Below, piece after piece: positions 58,578 through 64,000 of a stretch of 64,000 nucleotides of DNA (its first letter is position 1; the number at the start of each line of letters is the position of its first letter). The stretch lies in assembly GCF_002159265.1 (NCBI RefSeq), contig NZ_NFHG01000012.1, positions 41,193 to 105,192 on the forward strand, in the 5' to 3' direction. Source of the stretch: Flavonifractor sp. An82. GTDB taxonomy: Bacteria; Bacillota; Clostridia; Oscillospirales; Oscillospiraceae. The translations under genes and the position numbers were made by a program. The notes beneath the pieces are model-generated. The model saw only the letters and a program-made list of their open reading frames with translations. It was not told the DNA's origin and ran no database searches.

Positions 58578-58624
58578 GTCGCACCATCCTCATCTGTATT
58601 CCCGGACAGACCCGGGTCCCTTCT

Positions 58625-58654
58625 ACCCTATGCGCCGTTCCGGCCCGGTATGAC
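58625..58654 (-). promoter_or_regulatory. Sigma-E-like promoter of spoIIP
   Basis: Minus strand GTCATACC (58647-58654), 14 bp, CATAGGGT (58625-58632), close to the sigma-E pattern GTCATATT-14-CATACAAT. Confidence 0.5.
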
Positions 58655-58685
58655 TTGTCCCATTGGATGTTCCGGCCGGAAATAG

Positions 58686-58734
58686 TTTGACTGTCAAAAT
58701 ATTTCCTTGACTTTTTCCTGCAATCCGGTATAAT
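58686..58734 (+). promoter_or_regulatory. Promoter and candidate operator of the marR-degV unit
   Basis: TTGACT (58707-58712), 16 bp, TATAAT (58729-58734). A perfect dyad TTTGAC-T-GTCAAA lies just upstream (58686-58698) and the same TTGAC recurs in the -35, suggesting autoregulation by the MarR protein. Confidence 0.7.
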
Positions 58735-58772
58735 GCACTTGCTGACGCAGGTCATGCGGGAAGGAGGCGTCC

Positions 58773-59255
58773 GTGGAACATCAAAGCGAAATACTCCATC
58801 AATTCCTCTCCGACGTGTTTGGTGACATCCAGAAGCGGGAAGAGGACAGCCTGGCTGCCGGGGACCTGTCCCTGCGGGAGGTCCAGCTCATCGACGCGGT
58901 GTGCCGCACGGTGGATCAGGGCGGGGACAACCGCTCCACCGCCATTGCCGCCGCCCGCCGGATGGCGGCGGGCACCCTGACCTCTGCGGTGGATCTGCTG
59001 GTCAAAAAGGGCTACCTGATCCGCCTGCGGGACGGCAAGGACCGGCGGGTGGTGCGGCTGATGCCCACCCAGCAGGGCCGGGACGCCAGTGAGCGGCACC
59101 GGGCCTTCCACCGCCGGATGACGGACAGCCTTCTGTCCGTGCTCTCCGATCAGGAGGCCTCTGCCCTGATGCGGGGGATGGAGAAACTCACCGATTTCTT
59201 CCGGGGCGGATGGCAGGCCCCGGCCAATCAGACCATAACAGTGCAGACAAAGTGA
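58773..59255 (+). CDS. MarR-family transcriptional regulator
   Basis: 160 residues from GTG 58773, preceded by GAAGGAGG. The winged HTH covers NRSTAIAAARRMAAGTLTSAVDLLVKKGYLIRLRDGKDRRVVRLMPTQQG (about 50-100), with helices on each side for dimerisation. FabT-like MarR regulators act on fatty-acid genes; the following degV gene (fatty-acid-binding) makes a lipid link plausible, but this is inference. Eight bp to degV, same operon. Confidence 0.9.
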   Translation: MEHQSEILHQFLSDVFGDIQKREEDSLAAGDLSLREVQLIDAVCRTVDQGGDNRSTAIAAARRMAAGTLTSAVDLLVKKGYLIRLRDGKDRRVVRLMPTQQGRDASERHRAFHRRMTDSLLSVLSDQEASALMRGMEKLTDFFRGGWQAPANQTITVQTK

Positions 59256-59263
59256 GGTTATTT

Positions 59264-60133
59264 ATGAGTAAGATCGCCATTGCCACTGACAGCAACAGCG
59301 GCATCACCCAGGCTCAAGGCAAGGAGCTGGGCATTTTTGTACTGCCCATGCCCTTCTACATCAACGACGAGCTCTTCCTGGAGGACATCACCCTGTCCCA
59401 GGAGCAGTTTTATAAGCGGCTGGAGGAGGGGGCCGACGTGAAGACCACCCAGCCCTCCCCCGGCGACGTCACCGACCTGTGGGACAAGATCCTCCAGGAG
59501 TACGACCAGATCGTGTACATCCCCATGTCCAGCGGCCTGAGCAGCTCCTGCGAGACCGCCATGATGCTGGCCCAGGAATATGAGGGCAAGGTATTCGTGG
59601 TCAACAACCAGCGCATCTCGGTGACCCAGCGCCAGGCGGTGCTGGACGCCCAGGTCATGGCCCAGGCGGGCAAGTCCGCCCAGGAGATCCACGACTATCT
59701 GGAGCGCACCAAGTTTGACTCCGACATCTACATCACTGTGGACACCCTGAAATACCTGAAGAAGGGCGGCCGCTGCACCCCCGCCGCCGCTGCGCTGGGC
59801 GCTGTGCTGGGCATCAAGCCGGTGCTGCGTATCAAGGGGGAGAAGCTGGACTCCTTCGCCAAGGTCCGGGGCTGGAAGGCCGCCAAGAAGACCATGGTGG
59901 ACGCCATCCGCAACACCATGGACACCGACTTTGCCGGCCTGTCCGGTCCGGAGCAGCTCCACATCGCCGCCGCCTACACCGGCCAGCGCTCCGACGCGGA
60001 GGAGTGGCTGAAGGAGCTGGAGGAGACCTTCCCCGGCTATCCCATCCACATGGATCCCCTGTCTCTGTCGGTTGCCTGCCACATCGGTCCCGGCGCACTG
60101 GCCGTCACCGTGACCAAGGCACTGGAAAAATAA
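59264..60133 (+). CDS. DegV-family fatty-acid-binding protein
   Basis: 289 residues. IAIATDSNSGIT at the N-terminus, TTQPSPGDV (the T-S-Q-P-S-like motif), YIPMSSGLSSSCETAMM and VDTLKYLKKGGRCTPAAAALGAVLGIKPVLRI are the standard DegV motifs. DegV (FakB) proteins bind fatty acids and present them to FakA for phosphorylation; no FakA is nearby. The frame is open to 59210, but ATG 59264 follows GTGAGGTT. Terminator after. Confidence 0.95.
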   Translation: MSKIAIATDSNSGITQAQGKELGIFVLPMPFYINDELFLEDITLSQEQFYKRLEEGADVKTTQPSPGDVTDLWDKILQEYDQIVYIPMSSGLSSSCETAMMLAQEYEGKVFVVNNQRISVTQRQAVLDAQVMAQAGKSAQEIHDYLERTKFDSDIYITVDTLKYLKKGGRCTPAAAALGAVLGIKPVLRIKGEKLDSFAKVRGWKAAKKTMVDAIRNTMDTDFAGLSGPEQLHIAAAYTGQRSDAEEWLKELEETFPGYPIHMDPLSLSVACHIGPGALAVTVTKALEK

Positions 60134-60142
60134 CGAATACGA

Positions 60143-60174
60143 ACAAAAACGGGCGCAGAAGCGCCCGTTTTTGT
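60143..60174 (+). terminator. Terminator of marR-degV
   Basis: 14-bp stem (60143-60156 with 60161-60174), AGAA loop, ends in T-rich arm. Confidence 0.93.
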
Positions 60175-60337
60175 TATATTGGGCGGAATTTCACCTGCCT
60201 GATGCCCCTTTTTGTCGATGCTGGGAATTATTTAAAAATCATGCATACTTTCTTCACATTTCATCCACAATTACCGGTTATGCTAAGACACGTTCAAAGG
60301 AAACAACCAAATCCGTTGTCAAAGGAGAGACCCGTTT

Positions 60338-61666
60338 ATGTATTACAGCGACTACAACCGGCCCCCCGAGGATCGGGAGCCTATCATAGAGACCGATCAG
60401 TTCCACATCCACGATGAAGAGCCCCCCAAGCCCAGGAAGAAAGGCGGCCCGGGCAAGCTGATTGCTTTGGGCCTGTGCTGCGCCATCATCGGCGGCGCGG
60501 TGGGAGGCGGCGGGGTGTGGGCCGCCGGCCGGCTGGGCAACACCGCCACCATCTACGAGGGCAACCGTCCCACCGCCGTATCTCTGGCCAACGTGGACGG
60601 CAAGACCGTCCTCTCCGCCGAGGAGGTGTACGCCTCCAACCTGGAGTCGGTGGTGGGCGTCAACGGCAATGTGACCACCAACGTCTGGGGCCAGACCATC
60701 AAAAATGCCGTGTCCGGCTCCGGCTTCGTCATCAGCTCCAATGACACCAGCAGCTACATCCTCACCAACTACCATGTGATCAACGGCGTCAGCGACATCA
60801 AGGTTTTCTTCTCCGATGGCAAGAGCTACGACGCCACCCTGGTGGGCGGCGAGGAGGAGAACGACATCGCCGTTCTGAAGATCGAGCAGGGCGGCCTGCG
60901 GCCGGTGGTGCTGGGCGACTCGGACGCCATCAACGTGGGCGAGGACGTGTACGCCATCGGCAACCCTCTGGGTGAGCTGACCTTCACCTTCACCGGCGGC
61001 TATGTATCCGCCAAGGACCGCTCGGTCACCATGAGCGACGGCACCGTCATGAATATGATCCAGACCGACACCGCCATCAACTCCGGCAACTCCGGCGGTC
61101 CCCTGTTTGACAAGTACGGCCAGGTGGTGGGCATCGTGTCCGCCAAGCTGTCCTCCAGCAATTCCAGCTCGAAGGCCTCTGTGGAGGGTCTGGGCTTTGC
61201 AATCCCCATCAACGACGTGAAGGACATGGTTGCCTCCATCATGGAGAACGGCTACGTCACCGGCAAGCCCAACGTGGGCGTGCTCATTGACGCCGTGGAT
61301 GAGAACGTCCAGCGCTACGGCGTGCCCGCCGGTGTGGAGATCATGGCCATTCTGGACGGCTCCTGCGCCCAGAAGGCCGGCCTGCAGGTGGGTGACATCG
61401 TCACCGCCGTGGGCGATACCCAGGTAACCTCCGAGACCGAACTCCAGAACGCTGTGAAGAACTACAAGGCGGGGGACACCGTCGCCTTTACCATCTACCG
61501 GGACGGCAGCACCTCCACCGTCAACGTGACGCTGGACGAGGATAACCAGACCCGTCAGGACGCCATGGATCAGCTGAGCCAGGAGTACAACCAGCAGCAG
61601 CAGTCCCAGTCTCAGTCCCAGCAGGGCGGCAATTACTACTACAACTTCCCCTTCGGCGGCTGGTAA
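60338..61666 (+). CDS. htrA: HtrA/DegP-type membrane-anchored serine protease (S1C) with PDZ domain
   Basis: 442 residues. Short cytoplasmic N-terminus, one membrane helix (about 42-64), protease domain with His in ILTNYHVINGV, Asp in EENDIAVLKIE and Ser in INSGNSGGPLFDKYG, then a PDZ domain (about 310-400, GVLIDAVDENVQRYGVPAGVEIMAILDGSCAQKAGLQVGDIV). The C-terminus is Gln/Ser-rich and ends GGW. HtrA removes misfolded exported proteins. AAAGGAGAGA precedes the ATG; no clear -10/-35 could be fixed. Terminator after. Confidence 0.96.
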   Translation: MYYSDYNRPPEDREPIIETDQFHIHDEEPPKPRKKGGPGKLIALGLCCAIIGGAVGGGGVWAAGRLGNTATIYEGNRPTAVSLANVDGKTVLSAEEVYASNLESVVGVNGNVTTNVWGQTIKNAVSGSGFVISSNDTSSYILTNYHVINGVSDIKVFFSDGKSYDATLVGGEEENDIAVLKIEQGGLRPVVLGDSDAINVGEDVYAIGNPLGELTFTFTGGYVSAKDRSVTMSDGTVMNMIQTDTAINSGNSGGPLFDKYGQVVGIVSAKLSSSNSSSKASVEGLGFAIPINDVKDMVASIMENGYVTGKPNVGVLIDAVDENVQRYGVPAGVEIMAILDGSCAQKAGLQVGDIVTAVGDTQVTSETELQNAVKNYKAGDTVAFTIYRDGSTSTVNVTLDEDNQTRQDAMDQLSQEYNQQQQSQSQSQQGGNYYYNFPFGGW

Positions 61667-61686
61667 ACAAACAAATAGAGAACCAA

Positions 61687-61727
61687 ACAGGGCGCGCTGC
61701 CTGAGCAGCGCGCCCTGTGTTTTTTTC
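61687..61727 (+). terminator. Terminator of htrA
   Basis: 14-bp stem (61687-61700 with 61705-61718), CTGA loop, T7. Confidence 0.95.
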
Positions 61728-61736
61728 TGGCATTAA

Positions 61737-61768
61737 AAACGGGCGGAGCCATCTGGCTCCGCCCGTTT
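61737..61768 (-). terminator. Terminator of the oligopeptide-binding protein gene
   Basis: Minus strand 14-bp stem (61737-61750 with 61755-61768), then TTTTTAA. Confidence 0.93.
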
Positions 61769-61781
61769 GTCAGGCTGAAAA

Positions 61782-63506
61782 TCAGCCCTGAGTGCAGTGG
61801 TCAAAGAAGAAGTAGCCCAGGGGGCAGTAGTACATGCCCTGAACATCGCTGGCCAGCATGTAGGACTGGGTGTAGAAGTACAGGGGGTTGACGACCCAAT
61901 CCTGCTCCAGCAGGATATCCTCGGCCTCGTGCATCAGCTGCATACGGGTAGCAGCGTCGGAAGTGCCCTTAGCCTCCTGAATCTTGGCGTCGTACTCGGG
62001 GTTGGAGTACTGAGCGTCGTTGTTGCCGCCGCCGGTCAGCCACATATCCAGGAAGGTCATGGGATCGTTGTAGTCAGCGATCCAGCCGTTACGGGCGATG
62101 GAGTAATCGCCGTCCTTACGGGTCTGCAGGAAGGTGCCCCACTCCTGGTTGGTCAGGGTGACGGTCACGCCCAGCTCGGTCTGCCACATGTTCTGCAGAG
62201 CCTCGGCAACAGCCTTGTGGTTGTCGTCGGTGTTGTACAGGTACTCAACAACGGGGAAGCCCTCGCCGTTGGGATAGCCAGCCTCGGCCAGCAGCTCACG
62301 GGCCTTCTCGCAGTTGGCCTCGTAGGACTCCTTGTAAGGATCGTAGTAGTCGCCGCCGGTGGTGCGGAAGTCGTCGCCGGTGGCGCCGGCAGCGTCGTAC
62401 ACGCCGGCGGGCACGTAGCCGCCAGCCTCGACCTGGCCGGTCTGGGTGATCTCGGAGACGATGTAGTTACGGTCAACAGCCAGAGTGAAGGCCTGACGGA
62501 CCTTGGGATCGTCGAAGGGAGCCTTCTGGGTCTGGTAGCAGACATAGTAGGTGCCGATGTAGTCGACGACCTTCATCTCGCCGGAAGCCAGCAGGCCGGC
62601 AACCTCGTCAACGGGAACGGACTCGATGAAGTCCAGCTCGCCGGTCTTGAAGCCGTTGAGCATGGCGTTCTGGTCGTCCATCAGCTTGAAGGTGATCTTC
62701 TGGGGACCCAGGGAGTCAACACCGTAGTAATACTCGTTGGGCTCCATGACGATCTGAGAGTTGGTCTCACGGATGGTCATCTTGTAGGCGCCGTTGGAGA
62801 TGTAGGTGTCGGGGGAGTAGGTCCACTGAGCGTTGCTCACCACGTCCTCACGCACGGGGAAGGTGGCGGGGAAGGCGCAGATCTCGGTGAAGTAGGGCAG
62901 GTCGGAGGTGATGGTGACCTCGAAGGTCTTGTCATCAACAGCCTTGACGCCCAGCTCGCTGGGATCCTTCTCGCCGTTCATGATCTCGTTGGCGTTGACC
63001 ACGGAGTCGATCATGTAGCTGTAGTCAGCGGCGGTCTCGGGGTTGACCAGGCGCTGCCAGGAGAACACGAAGTCCTGAGCGGTAACGTCCTTGCCGTCGG
63101 ACCACTTGATGCCGTCGCGCAGGTGGAAGGTGTAGGTGACAGTGCCGTCCTCGTTGGCGACCTTGTCATAGCTCTCGGCCTGGCCGTAGCCCAGCACAGC
63201 GTTGGTGCAGGTGCCGTTGGAGCCCTTGGTCTCAGCGCCGGAATCCTCCCAGCGCATCAGGCCCTCGAACATGTGGTTGATCATGATGGCGCCGTCGACC
63301 GCGCTGTTCAGAGCGGGATCGATGGTCTGGGGCTCAGAAGCGATGCTCATGCTGATCTCAAAAGCGCCGCCCTCATTGCCGCCGGCCTGGCTGTTCTGAG
63401 CGTCAGGGGTTTCGTTGTTGGTCTGGGTGCCGCCGCCGCAGCCGGCCAGCAGACCGAACACGAGGGCCCCGGACATAAGCAGAGAGACAAGCTTTCTCTT
63501 TTTCAT
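61782..63506 (-). CDS. oppA: Oligopeptide/dipeptide ABC transporter substrate-binding lipoprotein
   Basis: 574 residues. Lipoprotein signal MKKRKLVSLLMSGALVFGLLAGC, then the SBP_bac_5 fold: SEPQTIDPALNSAVDGAIMINHMFEGLMRW, YTFHLRDGIKWSDGKDVTAQDFVFSWQRLVNP and WIADYNDPMTFLDMW are typical of OppA-like peptide binders. The frame is open to 63584, but GGAGGT before ATG 63506 sets the start. Other transporter parts would lie to the right: the ATPase end is visible at the window edge. Own promoter TTTACA-18-TATAAT. Confidence 0.97.
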   Translation of the reverse strand: MKKRKLVSLLMSGALVFGLLAGCGGGTQTNNETPDAQNSQAGGNEGGAFEISMSIASEPQTIDPALNSAVDGAIMINHMFEGLMRWEDSGAETKGSNGTCTNAVLGYGQAESYDKVANEDGTVTYTFHLRDGIKWSDGKDVTAQDFVFSWQRLVNPETAADYSYMIDSVVNANEIMNGEKDPSELGVKAVDDKTFEVTITSDLPYFTEICAFPATFPVREDVVSNAQWTYSPDTYISNGAYKMTIRETNSQIVMEPNEYYYGVDSLGPQKITFKLMDDQNAMLNGFKTGELDFIESVPVDEVAGLLASGEMKVVDYIGTYYVCYQTQKAPFDDPKVRQAFTLAVDRNYIVSEITQTGQVEAGGYVPAGVYDAAGATGDDFRTTGGDYYDPYKESYEANCEKARELLAEAGYPNGEGFPVVEYLYNTDDNHKAVAEALQNMWQTELGVTVTLTNQEWGTFLQTRKDGDYSIARNGWIADYNDPMTFLDMWLTGGGNNDAQYSNPEYDAKIQEAKGTSDAATRMQLMHEAEDILLEQDWVVNPLYFYTQSYMLASDVQGMYYCPLGYFFFDHCTQG

Positions 63507-63542
63507 GGTTGGACCTCCATCTTTCTCATTTTTGTATCGAAT

Positions 63543-63625
63543 CGCCGAAACGGCGTGATACACCGGCATGGATACCAGGTGCATCGGCGTCCGCTGTGCG
63601 GACGCCGAAAGGCCATGGCCTTTCG
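63543..63625. repeat. Hairpin cluster in the oppA leader
   Basis: CGCCG-AAA-CGGCG (63543-63555); an 11-bp stem with TGT loop (63584-63594 with 63598-63608); and an 8-bp stem CGAAAGGC-CATG-GCCTTTCG (63606-63625) overlapping it, so the last two are alternative folds. Confidence 0.75.
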
Positions 63626-63647
63626 CACGGTAAAGTAACGTAAAGAC

Positions 63648-63677
63648 ATTATACCACAGGTCAGGTACAGGTGTAAA
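63648..63677 (-). promoter_or_regulatory. Promoter of oppA
   Basis: Minus strand TTTACA (63672-63677), 18 bp, TATAAT (63648-63653). Confidence 0.75.
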
Positions 63678-63730
63678 GAAAATGTTTCAAAATTGTTACG
63701 AACTCTTCAGTTTATTCTTTTTTGCTTCCG

Positions 63731-63757
63731 AAAAAAGGCGGCAAATTGCCGCCTTTT
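63731..63757 (-). terminator. Terminator of the upstream ABC transporter unit
   Basis: Minus strand stem AAAAAGGCGGC/GCCGCCTTTTT with a five-base loop (63743-63747), ending in T6. Confidence 0.88.
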
Positions 63758-63766
63758 TCCATTTTT

Positions 63767-63808
63767 TTAGCCCAGCAGGTGACAAGCGGCATAATGCCCC
63801 GGCGCGTG
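63767..63808 (-). pseudogene. Remnant C-terminus of a second peptide ABC transporter ATPase
   Basis: Thirteen codons reading HAPGHYAACHLLG plus TAA, identical at protein level to the end of the gene at the right window edge. The five base differences in the 42-bp match are silent changes, so this copy evolved as a coding gene before losing the rest. Upstream codons do not continue as an ATPase. Confidence 0.6.
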
Positions 63809-63816
63809 CCTTCCCA

Positions 63817-63950
63817 CCCGGCAGGCCGGGCGGGAGCCCTTTTGTCTTTTCATCTGCCGGGGCGAAGTGAATTCGCCCGGCATCAAGGTTTTGGGCAACG
63901 CCCAAAACGCTTGGACGCCGCTTGCGCGGCGGCTCGCCTGCGCTCGCAGG
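63817..63950. repeat. Hairpin cluster between the two ATPase tails
   Basis: CCCGG/CCGGG (63817-63830); an 11-bp stem with one bulge (63855-63866 with 63872-63882); GTTTTGGGC-AAC-GCCCAAAAC (63888-63908); CGCCGC-TTGC-GCGGCG (63916-63931); CCTGC-GCTC-GCAGG (63937-63950). Same style as 21563-21706. Confidence 0.8.
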
Positions 63951-63957
63951 AGCACGC

Positions 63958-64000
63958 TTAGCCCAGCAGGTGACAGGCCGCGTAGTGACCCGGCGCGTGC
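63958..64000 (-). CDS. Peptide ABC transporter ATP-binding protein, C-terminal end only
   Basis: Partial: only the last 13 codons and the TAA stop are in the window. HAPGHYAACHLLG resembles the conserved tail (APGHxVACHL) of OppD/OppF-type ATPases, which fits the oppA-like gene downstream on the same strand. Which of the two ATPases it is cannot be told. Confidence 0.65.
   Translation of the reverse strand, partial: HAPGHYAACHLLG

Larger units (their letters stand above)
63507..63957. other. 450-bp region with promoter, hairpins and a gene remnant
   Basis: Holds the oppA leader with hairpins (63543-63625), the oppA promoter (63648-63677), a terminator (63731-63757), a decayed ABC-ATPase tail (63767-63808) and a hairpin cluster (63817-63950). 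No full gene. Confidence 0.8.

Noticed and set aside
61797..63638. 613-codon plus-strand frame opposite oppA
   Set aside because: Antisense shadow rich in Val/Gly/Leu with no start signals; oppA on the other strand is clear.
63767..64000. Target-site duplication of an insertion sequence
   Set aside because: The two copies differ at several silent sites and no transposase or terminal inverted repeats lie between them.
1..64000. CRISPR array, rRNA operon, prophage
   Set aside because: No regularly spaced direct repeats, no rRNA-like sequence, and no phage structural genes were seen.

Overview
The window looks like the chromosome of a spore-forming, high-GC member of the Clostridia, most likely Oscillospiraceae of the Flavonifractor/Pseudoflavonifractor/Lawsonibacter kind. 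The grounds are GC-rich Firmicute-type genes with strong AGGAGG ribosome-binding sites, sporulation genes (bofA with its yaaL neighbour, spoIIP), S-layer-homology proteins, an L27 with the N-terminal extension cut by the Prp protease, and promoters close to TTGACA-17-TATAAT. The genus is an inference; no rRNA is present.

Left part (1-36.4 kb) is core chromosome in short operons: htpG behind a perfect CIRCE operator; two paralogous lipoproteins; mnmE; a thyA-folA-Nudix nucleotide operon; mtaB with an S41-protease lipoprotein; an HPr-like protein without the catalytic His; TatD with its radical-SAM partner; a cation/proton antiporter behind a fluoride riboswitch; ylmH-DUF896; a sigma/anti-sigma pair; the rplU-prp-rpmA-obg ribosome operon; a DUF4015 membrane protein, a MarR regulator and an SLH protein; yaaL-bofA; a P-type cation ATPase behind a yybP-ykoY (manganese) riboswitch; an SOS-box-controlled lexA-ogt-small ORF-exoA repair operon; and a MerR/MATE divergent pair.

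At 36,523-44,566 an 8.0-kb lower-GC mobile element sits at the 3' end of a tRNA-Val gene, flanked by 8-bp TTGGTGGA repeats. It encodes a large serine recombinase, an XRE regulator, a secreted SLH-like cargo protein, an FtsK-like translocase, a Rep_trans-type replication initiator/relaxase and small accessory proteins. It also has a ~210-bp region closed by a perfect 12-bp inverted repeat that looks like a structured RNA. Removing it rebuilds tRNA-Val followed directly by its own terminator. The recombinase reads through the attachment site, so its C-terminus differs between integrated and circular forms.

Right part (44.6-64 kb) is core again: a tRNA-Met/Glu/Val operon; a VanR-like response regulator separated from a VanS-like kinase operon (SprT-like, flippase-like, kinase, GNAT); two tandem signal peptidases I with conserved TTG starts; a YhaN/YhaO (SbcCD-like) pair; ymdB; a serine-hydrolase and a CapA lipoprotein; spoIIP; MarR-DegV; an HtrA protease; and an oligopeptide-binding lipoprotein downstream of an ABC ATPase cut by the window edge. 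A recurring oddity is the arrays of back-to-back short hairpins, often with three-base loops, filling several intergenic gaps (21,563-21,706; 63,543-63,625; 63,817-63,950).
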